A stretch of 64,000 nt of DNA from Cristatella mucedo. Taxonomy: Eukaryota; Bryozoa; Phylactolaemata; Cristatellidae. Of the stretch, positions 40,489-50,801 are shown in pieces (the first letter of the stretch is position 1; each line of letters begins with the position of its first letter). The position numbers were made by a program, and so were the translations under genes. The stretch covers positions 1,948,501 through 2,012,500 of the forward strand of contig WPIO01000038.1 of NCBI GenBank assembly GCA_009760855.2. The letters are read 5' to 3'. The notes under the pieces were generated by a model. The model saw only the letters and a program-made list of their open reading frames with translations. It did not search any database and was not told the DNA's origin.

Positions 40489-40541
40489 TCTGCACTGGTG
40501 CAGCTCTCAGCTTAGCCGCAATGGGAGCCCTTGCCCTAGAG

Positions 40542-40557
40542 GGGGGGGGGGGGGGGA
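40542..40557. repeat. Poly-G run
   Basis: About 16 consecutive G at the start of the tandem unit described next. Confidence 0.9.
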
Positions 40558-41228
40558 GTCGACTAGGGCGCCTAGAACAGACCCAGCTCCTGACTCACCT
40601 AGCTCAGGTTAGAATGGAGCTTTATGCAGACGATGCGGTTAGGAGATGGAGCGACTAATGTGGTTGTCTTAGCGGGTTCGACTTGGACAGCTAGTACAAG
40701 CCCGGCTCCTGGTCTACCCGCTAAAGTTAGAATGAAGCCTGGTGCAGACGTTGCGGTCAGGATGTGCACCGACTAATATGCTGAAGTATAAATAGCGGCT
40801 GTGCGCGAGGTCAGGAGTTGAGAGGAGAGAGAATATAAATGAGACGACTGACAGAGCTGAGGGCTGCAGCTTGGTAGTCGATGCGAGACTACGCTTCAAG
40901 AGCACGAGAGGCGAACCTACGGCGACGGACAGCTAAGTGCAACTTAGGCTGCGCAGTTGTGTTCTGCCGGCTACTCAGTTGGCTGCTCGTATCTTGGGGT
41001 GCTGTAGCGACGCGCGCATAGGGTAGTTAGTTATACTCGGACTTCGGGAGTTCGCGCAGTTAACTCCGTCGGTCCGGTGCGCGCCGCGTAAAGCGCTTGC
41101 GCCGGCGCGTAACCACTACTAACAGGCCCACAATAAACTATTGCTTTCTGCACCCAGTTGTGGCCGCCTGTGTTTTAACCGCACTGCATCACTGTATCCC
41201 ACAGTCCACCGGTAGAGAACCGGTGGAC
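40557..41228 (+). promoter_or_regulatory. TATA-containing unit with tandem upstream repeats (solo-LTR-like or promoter)
   Basis: Two imperfect direct repeats of about 119-123 bp (40557-40675 and 40676-40799; shared blocks include GTTAGAATGxAG, TGCAGACG, TGCGGT and GACTAAT). The second copy ends in TATAAATA (40787-40794). An AATAAA lies 340 bp downstream (41132-41137). A perfect 10-bp inverted repeat GTCCACCGGT/ACCGGTGGAC with a 5-nt loop follows (41204-41228). The order tandem repeat, TATA, poly-A signal is the layout of a retroviral-type LTR. No TG..CA ends with target duplication were established. The unit may instead be, or serve as, the DNAJC22 promoter 1.3 kb upstream of its start codon. 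Confidence 0.4.
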
Positions 41229-42059
41229 GAGCTTCTACGCGGTTACATCTCTCTCCTCTCTCTCACGGGCTTGAGTGTCGGCACTTACGACAAACAAGAG
41301 CTGACAAACCGCGAGCTGCAGCCGTGGTCGCGCTCGGGATTTATTTTCTAGGGGAGCGGATCCCTTTCGGAGGCGGCTTTGCTAGCGGACGGCGATATGA
41401 ATGAAGTTCATATCGTCGCCCAGCGGTAAAGCTTCCGGTGACTGCCTCCGTATTACGAAGCTAAAAGAACTCTGCCGGATGTTGTTCAAGACATCGACGG
41501 AGGTGCGTTTCAAGAAATACAGGCTCGGCATTAGTTACTGGCCCCTCTAGTGGCGCATTTTGTGCGTTCTCTCGTGAACCGATTGGCCCATCAAGCCACA
41601 GCCACCCGGAGGTCACCAGGCTACGCCCCGCTTCCGGAGATGCAGCTTGGGGTAAAGGTCATTAGAGCGTACCGCCGGGGAAGCCCACGTCATCCCTGGC
41701 CTTCCTTCCCGCAGCTGGCCGTTCCGGCAGCTACTCAGTATCGCCGGCTCAGCCGGTGGCTGACCAACGAATCGCGCGTTTTCTTATCGCTCTCGGCGAC
41801 GCTGGATAAGCCGCCCGTGCCGTTCGAGACAGGCCACTCTGATCGACACTAGGGGGAGCCGATTCTAGGATTCCGCCAGCGGACCGTTTCGCCTCCCGAG
41901 CTCTGAGCGCCGCCGCCACGCGCGGCCAACGTCGTCGCGGCCTCGGAGGCCTCGGTCAACTGCCGATCGACGCCCGCAAATCGGCCGTTCGGGAATCCAG
42001 TTTCTGTCTGCTCTGCCGGCAGCCGAATCTCATCGCCCGCCTGCCCGCCGCTCTCAGCG
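41229..42059 (+). promoter_or_regulatory. GC-rich 5' flank / 5' UTR of the DNAJC22-like gene
   Basis: GC- and CpG-rich sequence leading directly into the start codon at 42060. It probably contains the transcription start and 5' UTR. No TATA box close to the start, and no upstream coding exon recognised. Confidence 0.45.
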
Positions 42060-42450
42060 ATGGCCAAGAGCGTAGCCGTAGCGTATGTGCTGTGGTTTCT
42101 CCTGGGACTGTTCGGCGCGCACCAGCTCTACCTGCGCCGCGATCGGCACGCGTTCTGCATGTGGGCCACGCTGGGCGGCCTGGGCTTCGGCTGGCTGCGC
42201 GACATCTGGCGAATACCCGAGTACGTGGCCGACGCCAACGACAGCGCCGAGTTCATCGAGCGGCTGACGGAGCAGATGCGAAAGCGTGCCAAGCCCAAGG
42301 TGTCGAACGCCCGCTGCCTCGGGCAGATCCTGACGGGCGCACTCTTCGGTTATCTCGTCTACTTCGCGGTCCCTCTGGAGCTGTACGAGGGCCGAGGAGT
42401 AGCCGCCGACGTGGCCGTGCTAGTGGCCGCCCACGTTGCCGTCGCTCTCG
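42060..42450 (+). CDS. DNAJC22: DNAJC22-like exon 1 (start codon, TM2 domain)
   Basis: Codons 1-130 plus the first base of codon 131. Encodes both TM2 helices and the WRIPEYV signature, then a charged stretch (EFIERLTEQMRKRAKPK) and the next membrane segments (LTGALFGYLVYFAVPLEL, VAVLVAAHVAVAL). The donor is GTGAGT at 42451. Reading through it would give a 210-aa product ending in a poly-Gln run encoded by an intronic (CAG)n at 42605-42629, which I reject. Confidence 0.9.
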
Positions 42451-45400
42451 GTGAGTGTGCGCGCGCCGGCGGCCGCGCAAGGAGGCGTAAATTGTCGCCG
42501 CCGCCGCCGCCGCCGAGAGCCGCGTCGGTGTGTCGGTCGGCCTGCGGTTCGGTCGGGCTGGCGCTCGCCGACTGCTGTCGCCCAGCTTTTACTCTACCAA
42601 CGCTGCAGCAGCAGCAGCAGCAGCAGCAACGAGTGAAGCTTGGAGCCATTGTTTCTGCGCCCATCGATCGTCCGCAGCATGACGCAGCATGAGTGCACGA
42701 TGAGAGAGCCTTTTGCGCAAGAGCGTCTGCGCAGACAAAGCCGAGACGGCTCGCGAGCGAGGCATTCTCGAGCGGCAATTGGCGGGCGAGACCGGCTTCG
42801 AGGAGACTGCCGCTCTGCAGCTCCGCGACGCCGTCAGCTAGCGAGCCAGGGGCGCTGATCGGTGGCAGTGCAAGCCGCGCCGATGCAGCGCGTGAGCGCA
42901 ATCTCGAGCCTTTGCAAAGCCCACCGCCGGCCGCGCCGAGCTATGAGACCGTTGCCAGCGCCGAGTCGATTGCTAAGTTGAGAGGAGAGAAGAGGAGAAG
43001 AGAGGAGAGGAGAGAAGGAGAGAAGAGAAGCCGGAAAGAGGGGAGGGAAGGAGGCAGGAGGAGAGAAGAGGGAACCCCGCCGCGTAAGAGTTTCGGAATC
43101 GAGTTTTCAGGTCAAGAACTCTCGGAGCCAAAGCTTCTGTCGCCAAACGCGCTGCATCGCCAGCAGTTACAGAATAGTGCAGACCAGTTTTATAGTCCTC
43201 AGATGACCTTGGTGTACGAGGCGGCACACTCTGACGGAGCCATTCAGCTAGGCATGAAAGAACCAAGCTGGGCCTTGTGAGTGAGATTAAGGATTGCGAT
43301 TGAGCTGATCAAACTGAACCTCCTCGAAGCTCATTGATAAGAGGAAACACGACCACTATGCGGGGTGTAGATCTACTTAACTGCACAAAGCCACAATGAC
43401 CAAAAGCTTATTATGCTGATACTTATGTACAGAGCAGTCACAAAGATCACTACTCATTCGGTAGGCAATCGAAAAAAGTTATTGTAAATAAGAATGATTT
43501 TATATAGCACCCTCAGAGAAATCAATACGGTAGCTAACAGCGCCCATGTTGCACTGTGAGTAAAAATTAACCATCGCACTGGGAAATTATGGAAAATTAT
43601 GGAAAAACCAAAAGGAGAGAAATACAAGTGAGTTCCCACTGAACTGGCTATGACAGCAAAGCCGGAATCAACAGCAGGAGAACGGACGCACATCGTTTCT
43701 CAAGATTTAAGGTAGTGGATTTCCCATTCTAGGAAGGAGACGGGTGAAACTTGGCGTTGCCTATTTTTAATTATTAGTAATTAGGAGCCAGGAAGTTGCA
43801 TTCGGTAAATCTCACGATCCGTCCTTTCTCTTCGCAGACCTATTTGCCAGCGTAAAATTACTAAGCTTTGAACTGCAAATAGGCCGAGCAGATTGAATTG
43901 ATCTCTGCGATCGAAAGGCTACAAGAGCCAATTTCCGACCTTTTTTGTCGTTAAAACAGGTGTCCACGCTGCGGGCAACGTCGGGCGTCACCAGATGGCC
44001 TACGACCACTGCTTGCTGGGATCGCTGCTGTCCACTCCGTTTACGTACGGTAACCCCGCCAACATGATCACCGCCGGTTTGATCTGCGCCGTCGTGGCCA
44101 ACTATTTTGGACTGAGCTGGCGAAGGAGTCCGCCGTCGTCGGTCGGCTTGTGCAAGCGGCTCGCGCTGCTGGCTCTATGCGCCGGCGTCTATCAAGGTAC
44201 GCTGCTGCGCCGCTCGCCGAAGCTGGTCGTAATGGAGCAGCTGTGTGGACCTCGCGCCGACGCGTGCGTGGCGCGCGAGCCCGAGCTTTCTTGCAGCGCT
44301 CGCTTGCGCAGCCTCAGCGTTGCTCCACCGCAGCCGAGGCTCCAGTGTAGGTAGCAGTAACTAGTCGCCTCGCAGCGAACGGGGCACGCCGTGTCACGCC
44401 GCGGGCGGGCTAAATTCTTTGGTCGCGGCGCCGCTGCGGCGGAGGCTACGAGTTGACCGCCGCAGCCAGCCGCAGTGCAGAGCTCTTTCAGTGCAATGCA
44501 AGTCGTGTGAGGCCTCGCTTTCTTTCAGCTATCAGATCGCGTTTTTAATTTGGCATTTCTGCGCTCGTGGTTTTCGTCAAGCCGATTTCACTTCCCCTCT
44601 ATTTTCACGCGAGTCGCCTTGCGCAACAGACACAAGATCGCGTGAGCGCCGCGCAGGTTCGTCTTTTTTAAGCCGGCTTCAACGACAGGAAGCGTGCGCT
44701 CGCGCCGCTCTCGTTTCGCGAATGAGCTACAAGGAGCTGATAATGAGGACCTCCTGCATTTTCTCGATACGATTCTGTTGTTGTCTCAACGTGCATCGCG
44801 GACCAACGGAGCACCGGCCAGAAGGCTGCTACTTCCATACTACTCACTACCTCGACTGCTCTCCTGACCCTGCTGAGCATTCCACTTTCTCTTTGTTTCG
44901 TGAGACGAAGTCTGTTGGCTACCGAATGCGTACCGAAAGCCACTTAGGCTGCGAGTGCGCTGTACAAATCTCTCCTGCGTAACACCCACATAGTCTCTGC
45001 GGCCATGTGAAGTTACAGACGAAGATACAGTACAATGCAAGGCACGCGGTCTGTTGCGAGGCGAGCTAGATTGACAGGACGGACCGCAGTTCGGACGGAC
45101 GGGAGGCACGGAGGACACGTAGCTATGACCGGCAGACTTGATCGCGCAAACAAAATTCGTAGGCGGCTGAGAGCAATTTAAGGATTCGTCGCCGCGAAGC
45201 CTCTTAGCCTCTTGGAGTGGATCTCAACAGCCTCCAGCGGTGACCGAGGGGCCCCAACTCGTGCAGCTCACAGAGCAGCAGGTTCGTGGTTAAATCTTAA
45301 AGTCAGATTTGTAATTATACGAGACAGTCTGAGGCAGTTGGAACTGTGCAATTCAGGTAACTCGCACGCAACCGACCGATCGCAGAAAATTCGTCTCGGA

Positions 45401-48053
45401 CACGAAGCTCTTCAAGTGGCGAGCTACCGATTTCGATTCCGGGTCCGTTCCGTGCGACTACTCAGGCTGCAAGCTAATTCTGTTGAGCCGCTGGCAGCCA
45501 CAGAAGCCTCCGCTGGATGAACTTGTATGAATGTTTCAGAGCTTTGCACTCTTTGGACGCAGGTGTCACACGCTGCTAAGGCTTGCGGGTTTGCGACAGC
45601 GGGTCCCCAGTGACGACTGCGCCGAGTAAAGGAAACGGCCTCGCTCGACAGGCCGCGAGTTCTTTGGCGGCGAACATCAAAGCGCGGGCGTTAGCTTTTC
45701 TAATGCGATTTCAACTCGCGGCCGCTTCGCTTCGTCGTGCGCGCGCACTCGGGTCAATGCACTGTACGCATCGTGCTGCAGGTATGTGGCTGTCGGCCTT
45801 GTACTACAACGCCTCCGTAACCACGGCCGATGGAGAGAAAGTCAAGCTGCGAGACGCCGTGCATCACTTTTTCAATTCAAAGGCGTGGCACGATGTTTCC
45901 GAAGTCGTTCGAAATCTGTACCAGTACGTTCGAGTGAACGGCTTCTGGTCCGTCTGGTCGCAGATCATGGATGCTATCGACCCTCAGGGAGAGCAGCACG
46001 CGTACGAGGTTAGTGAGCAAGCAACCTCTAACCTCGCGCTTAGCCCAGTAGCCCTCGCCATTATTGATGATGGAAGTTGTATTTAAAAAAATACCAGCTC
46101 ATTTAACAGTCTCTTTTGTATAGCGACAGAAGAGCCTTTACGGCTATCACCGCCACTTTCGGTGGCCAATAAAGGATTGCCCTGGCAGAATTCGAACCCA
46201 CGACCTCGGGACCGAGGTCGCGAAAAGCAGCCGCCTTATCATCTAGTGTGCTATCGCGGTTCACCATTCAGGGCGATGTTGCTCTGGCGTGGTTAGAATC
46301 GAACCTGTCCAGTCGCGTCTGTTACTGGGTCGTGCTGAAATCAAGCCCCAACCAGCAGACCGGTCAACTGTATAGTTCTGAGATGGGCTATTCAGGTTCT
46401 TTTCCGTCACCATTGATACGGAGCTCCACGCAAAAGTTATTTGGCATGCGAAATGCGAAAATGAAAAGTGATATGGCATCGGTTATTTATCTCTACGCCA
46501 ACGATACCGGCCAGCTGTTTTTGTCATTCAAACTAGCAGTTAGAGTCGGCTGCGGCCGCTGAAAAAGTGAACAGCTGAATTGCGTAGACGTTGGATCCAC
46601 AATGGGAGCCGATTTCGAAGCTAAACTATGGATGGATGGCAATACACTCCTCATGTTGTACCCTAAATGTAGGGCTGAAATAAGCAACCTTGCTCATGTT
46701 TTAGTAGTGACTCGTGAAGGGCCCCGATATGGATTTAGGTCTGCTCTGAGGGCGCAGTACGAATGACCCATTACTATTGCTAACAGGCGGTGCTGCATTG
46801 CGAGCATCAGGGAGTACTTGATGTTGTTTAGATGGCCACTTTTAAGACTGCAGCAGATTTAACGGATTAATCATCGGGCCTGTTCTGCCGACTCTTTGGA
46901 GTCGTGACGTGGAGATGAGCCGACATTTCGGTCGCGCCATTCCCGATCCCGAGACGGCGGAGCGGAAGGATTGTGCGATCAATTCCTCTCCCAGCCACCC
47001 GACGCGTAGGGAGGGGCTCGCTCGCGCGCAGCGGCGCAACGAAGAATAGCTACTAGCGGTAGTGCCCCCTCAAACGCATGGTAGTAATGGCGACGTCTGT
47101 AATGCACCGGTGAAGCGGATGAAATACGCGGGTGTACGCACTGGCGGTCGAAGCCGTCGTGCGTGCCGCTCCGGAGCAAGCGGTGATAAGAGGAGAAAAG
47201 AGTGGACAGAGTGCAGAGTACAGGCCGACGCACGGGCAGAAAGTGAATTTCGCGGCAAGGAGATTCCACGTGCCGGCATGGAGCGAGCCCGCTGGGAAGA
47301 CGGAACGTCGGCGGCGGGTGGGGGGAGGCGGAATCACACGATGGCGACGACACGCCCAGTTACGTACCGCTTCGTTTCACCACGATTCGTCCGCCGGTTA
47401 AGCTTGCGATTCGTTTGCCACACTCGGCATGACCACGTGTCTCACAAAGCGGGCGGCCTGCGTCGAGCAGTTGCATAGGCAGTTGCTTGCAGCCGAACGC
47501 CAGGTCGCTCTTCTCTCAGGATAGACCGGCTTCTAGGCTGTTTCCGCCTCCGCCGGTGGCGCTGCTCGGTTGGCTAGAGAGTAGTGCAGTGGTTTCCTCT
47601 GAGCCAGCACAGAGGGCCGGCGGCGAGTGCTATTTACTCCTCGAACCTCAGCTTCGCGGTCTCGCAGAATGCCGCGAAGGTGCTCGAAGGGATCTCGAAA
47701 TGGCGCGCCAATGGCGGCCGCCGCGGATGAAGCTTAAAGGACACGCTTCGCGCCGAACCAACCGAACCGGCTCTGCTCGAAGTCGCATCCTGGCACGGGT
47801 CACCATCTTAGCTGGCGGGCGTTCTTTTCAGGTGCTCGGTCTTCAGAAAGGAGTTTCGCAAGAGGAGATAACTTCGACATACCGGAGACTAGTCAGACAG
47901 TGGCATCCTGACAAGATCAAGGACGCAGAGAGGCGCAACGAGGCGCAGGAAAAATTCGTCGAGATACAGAGTGCCTACGATGTACTCTCGACGCTCAAGA
48001 CGAGGCGCTTTCAAAAGAATCGCGAGCAACCAGTCGAGATGGCGGCGGACTAG
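42060..48053 (+). CDS. DNAJC22: DNAJC22-like protein: TM2 domain, multi-pass membrane, C-terminal J domain (4 exons)
   Basis: Join of 42060-42450, 43960-44196, 45782-46008 and 47832-48053: 1077 nt, 358 aa plus stop. I recall vertebrate DNAJC22 as about 340 aa. Introns have GTGAGT, GTACGC and GTTAGT donors and CAG acceptors, in phases 1, 1 and 0. Residues 3-60 are a TM2 domain with GLFGAHQLYLRRDRHAF and GWLRDIWRIPEYV, the form peculiar to DNAJC22. Hydrophobic segments follow at roughly 85-105, 112-140, 148-165, 172-190 and 195-215. The J domain (about 279-350) holds HPD at 310-312, so it should stimulate Hsp70 ATPase. Drosophila wurst is known to act in clathrin-mediated endocytosis, binding Hsc70 and clathrin; the same role here is inference. 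The start is chosen for its good Kozak context (G at -3 and +4) and because the TM2 domain begins at once. Confidence 0.9.
43075..43275 (-). mobile_element. L2-like family B-related fragment in intron 1
   Basis: - strand frames give LAEWLRQ, then LATEALAPRVLDLKTRFRNS, matching the B copy order LAERLHQ ... LWNSLPQFLR with shifts. Old and diverged. Confidence 0.5.
43276..43959. other. Intron 1 remainder, nothing recognised
   Basis: AT-rich intronic sequence. Short resemblance to a family B end at 43375-43470 is too decayed to call. Confidence 0.4.
43960..44196 (+). CDS. DNAJC22: DNAJC22-like exon 2 (membrane segments)
   Basis: Acceptor TTAAAACAG ends at 43959 and donor GTACGC starts at 44197. 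The first two bases complete a Gly codon with exon 1. Reads VHAAGNVGRHQMAYDHCLLG, then SLLSTPFTYGNPANM and two further hydrophobic stretches, ending in CAGVYQ plus one base. Confidence 0.88.
44822..45027 (+). mobile_element. L2-like family B, 3' end in intron 2
   Basis: Contains CATACTACTCACTACCTCGA, then CACTTAGGCTGCGAGTGCGC and the terminal GTGAAGTTACAGACGAAGAT. Close to the 21870 copy. Sense orientation with respect to the gene. Confidence 0.75.
45782..46008 (+). CDS. DNAJC22: DNAJC22-like exon 3 (last membrane segment and lumen/cytosol linker)
   Basis: Acceptor CTGCAG ends at 45781. The first two bases complete a Gly codon, giving VYQGMWLSALYYNASV across the junction. Then RDAVHHFF, NLYQYV and the start of the J region, DPQGEQHAYE. 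The donor GTTAGT starts at 46009, exactly after the Glu codon (phase 0). Confidence 0.88.
46090..46262 (-). mobile_element. SINE family S2 in intron 3
   Basis: Best S2 copy. Read on -: head AGATGATAAGGCGGCTGCTT, B box GGGTTCGAATTC, then TGATAGCCGTAAAGGCTCTT and CTGTCGCTATAC near the 3' end. Antisense to the host gene. Confidence 0.65.
46263..47831. other. Intron 3 remainder, GC-rich in its second half
   Basis: No second gene recognised. ORFs in 47050-47480 on both strands are of GC-rich chance type. The open frame starting at 47487 runs into exon 4 but has no J-domain homology before 47832. Confidence 0.5.
47832..48053 (+). CDS. DNAJC22: DNAJC22-like exon 4 (J domain, stop)
   Basis: Acceptor TTCTTTTCAG ends at 47831. 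Reads VLGLQKGVSQEEITSTYRRL, then VRQWHPDK with the catalytic HPD tripeptide, then FVEIQSAYDVLS and a short tail ending in MAAD, stop at 48051. Protein ends here as in DNAJC22. No AATAAA is evident in the next few hundred bases. Confidence 0.93.
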   Translation: MLGLQKGVSQEEITSTYRRLVRQWHPDKIKDAERRNEAQEKFVEIQSAYDVLSTLKTRRFQKNREQPVEMAAD

Positions 48054-48179
48054 GCAGCTAGACGTGGCGACGCTCGCAGCTTCAACCAGCCTGCTGCGAA
48101 CGACGCGGAGCGGCACTCGCCTGACTCTTCGTTGCACGGCATGGCCGCGGTGGCATCGCTCCGAAATGCACGCTCAGTT

Positions 48180-48343
48180 GAGAGAGAGAGAGAGAGAGCG
48201 AGGGAGGAGAGAGAATAAGAGAGAGAGAGAGAGCGAGAGAGAGAGAGAGCAAGAGAGGGAGAGAGGGAGAGTGCAAGAGAGCGAGAGAGAGAGAGAGAGA
48301 GAGGAGAGAAGAAAAGAGAGAGAGAGAGAGAGAGAGAGTGAGC

Positions 48344-48409
<66 letters not shown>
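48180..48409. repeat. (GA)n tract, about 230 bp, just 3' of the DNAJC22-like gene
   Basis: GA-rich, interrupted in the first 140 bp and pure at the end. Confidence 0.96.
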
Positions 48410-48412
<3 letters not shown>

Positions 48413-48987
48413 GAAAGCGCTGGTTTATTCGAGCGAGCTCGATAGCGTCTCGATACGAGCTGCCATCTCTGCTCTCACCTAGTGGCCTGACCGGCAGAAG
48501 ACAAGCTGTTTGATAGGTCGGAATTTCAATCGCGCACAATCTTGTACGTGCATGCTGTTAGTAGGTGTGCTTTCAGTCGTTGGATTTTTCACGATTTGAG
48601 CGAGAAACCAGCGAGTCCCGTCGAAGCTTGAGGGACATGCGCATTCTGGCAATTCCCGAATCTGCAACGCGCTTCGCATTTCATTAAAAGGCTCGCAGTT
48701 GATATTTCGCATGCAAGGAGCCAAGGTTTAGAGACGCGCCAGTTTGTTCGCCGGATAGCTTGTATATGTACGCAGTTTGGCGCCATCGCTGACCGCAAAG
48801 ATCGAAGCACAGTGTCCTGCAGTAGTGCGAGATGCGACGTGCAGTGCTACGTGACTGAGTCGGCTGCTTAGAGAACCTTCATTTGAGAACCTTTCGTACC
48901 TCTCGAGCCGCAGAGATTGCTCGTAAACGGACGAGCAGCGTCGAATCAGGCATTCTTACTCGTCTCTTCGTCGCATTGAGCCACCAT
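48410..48987. other. No gene recognised
   Basis: 3' flank of the DNAJC22-like gene; nothing recognised. Confidence 0.4.
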
Positions 48988-49128
48988 GCCGAGCAGTTAA
49001 GGTTAAGGGTTAAGGTGCTCGCCCGACCAAGGTCTGGCTAAGGTCACGGGCTCGAGCCCAGAGGCATATGTACAGCGCCTGAATAGAGATTAAGTTCTCT
49101 TGGGGCGCTATACGAATGAATTACATTA
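48988..49128 (+). mobile_element. SINE family S1
   Basis: A-box-like GGGTTAAGGTGCTCG, B box GGGCTCGAGCCCA, then hairpin AGCGCC...AGAGA TTAAGT TCTCT...GGCGCT at 49074-49110 and a (TTACA)-type end. Very similar to the 17122 copy. Confidence 0.75.
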
Positions 49129-49639
49129 CATCGTCGCATATCTGGCTACGGGTTTCCAGACGATTCCGTTCTTGACCGTGCACGCTCGCAGACGTCTCAA
49201 ACCAAGTCAGGAAGCACTATTGCACGTCCAGTGCATGTTTCTGCCAGGCTTTGTGAGTCGTACGTCGCTCGTAGAACGCGCTCGGGCACCAAATCTATGG
49301 AAGCTATCGGCACGAGGGTAACGCCTGACCGGTGCATTACATAACCGCTATGGGCGTGCTCGCAGGTGAACGATGTCTCATTCTACCGTTAGGGCTGCTG
49401 TTAATTTCTCTCATCGAGTAGTACTGAAGTCGACATTTTCCCGGGTGGTAGTGTTTAACTTTCGCCTCTGCAATTCCAACTACAGAGCAAAAAGCCGTTA
49501 ATTGTTGGTAGTCTGACGCTAGATGACGCTCCAGATATTTTCACAGTTACTAGGACCTTGATGCAGTTGTTGAGCTGCTGGGCAGCTACGGATGCTACCA
49601 AAAAAGGCTTCGCCTTTTTCAAAACTCCAAAGTTGCTGA
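49129..49639. other. No gene recognised
   Basis: Nothing convincing recognised. Confidence 0.35.
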
Positions 49640-50140
49640 CAACTGGCGGCAGAGGAACCGTTATTGCTAGCAGCTCTTTCAGCAGGTCTCGTCTTTCACG
49701 GTCTATGCAAGAGGTCTCCCGGATCATCTCTTAAACTCTATACAGTGTACAGTCGTACAGCAATTATCCGTAATGGTGGCAATTTATCGTTCACAATCGT
49801 AGCAATCGCAGCTGCACATGCAGCGAAGTCTTGGAAATTCTTAGGATCTGTGCGCTAAAACGTTGCCCTGCTCTAATCATAGGTGATTTTAATTTAATAT
49901 CCGCCTAGATAACCTTCCGGATCCAAATTCATGCTCTCACTTCACTGTCCTAGTCTTTCTGACTCCTTTCTCACGTTTAAGCTCCCCTTAGGCTACGTGC
50001 TTGATTGAATTTGACATCAAGATTGTACTCGGTCAACACCTATAACCGACGTCTTTGGTACGTCTGATCGTAGGTAGATTTCGTTCTAGGTGAAAAGTGT
50101 TTCTCTTTTGACTACAAAAACTGCGCGCGGGTCAAAACAA
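49640..50140 (+). mobile_element. L2-like element, endonuclease-domain remnant
   Basis: Shifted frames read LVFHGLCKRSPGSSLKLYTV, then PALIIGDFNL at about 49872-49900, the GDFN motif of the APE-type endonuclease of non-LTR elements, then SSDCTRSTP-like residues. This is the only endonuclease remnant seen; which family it belongs to is not clear. Confidence 0.55.
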
Positions 50141-50801
50141 ACAAAGGCGTTTGATTTTGATACTGTCTGCGGCTGAATTGCATCCTCTAGCGTTCTTAGT
50201 AAACCTGCCGACGACCTTCTATCCTCAATACGCGAGAAGATTCCGAGCCAGCCATAGTCTTCAATGATTTTGAACCTCTAACTAAGAATAATGCCAGGGC
50301 CCTGCCCGCAATGTTTGGCCCCGTTTGATTTACGGCTGACACGAAAGCTACGCTGTAGTATTATATAAAAAAAAACTTCTCTAGTCAACATCAAATTCGT
50401 TACGGGGCTTCTAAGGCCCTAATCGGTAGGATCTAGGTAGGATGAACACGAATATGACCATACAATTATTTTATTGGCTCGCGTTTTAAAAATATTTAAG
50501 ATAGTTGTTTTCTATGTTTCACCGTGTAAGTTTATCCAGTAGGACTAGCAACATCATAAATAATCCTACACTGATTTAATATTGCATCGAATTGCATAAT
50601 ACCATAATTCCCAAATCTTTCAGAGTTTATGCATCATTTTCTGATGTAATACAATACTACTGCCAGGCGGCTGCTGCAGTAAGCAGACGACATAAAGCTC
50701 AGTAGGAAAGTTTGAGCATTTAAAATATTTCAGAATTTGTACAAGACATTTTAAGCAAATGTTACATAAAGCTGTTATATTTTATTCATGAAGGTACAAT
50801 G
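50141..50801. other. No gene recognised
   Basis: AT-rich sequence upstream of the pseudogene. It may include the terminal part of that element; no inverted repeat identified. Confidence 0.35.

Noticed and set aside
42060-42692. Read-through 210-aa protein with a C-terminal poly-Gln run
   Set aside because: A GTGAGT donor at 42451 and an in-frame homologous exon 2 explain the gene; the (CAG)n at 42605-42629 is intronic.
45583-45781. Upstream part of the exon 3 reading frame starting at its own Met
   Set aside because: Lies before a CAG acceptor at 45781; joining exon 2 gives VYQGMWLS as expected for the family.
47487-47831. N-terminal extension of the J-domain ORF
   Set aside because: No homology before 47832, where a strong acceptor joins exon 3 in phase 0 (HAYE/VLGL).
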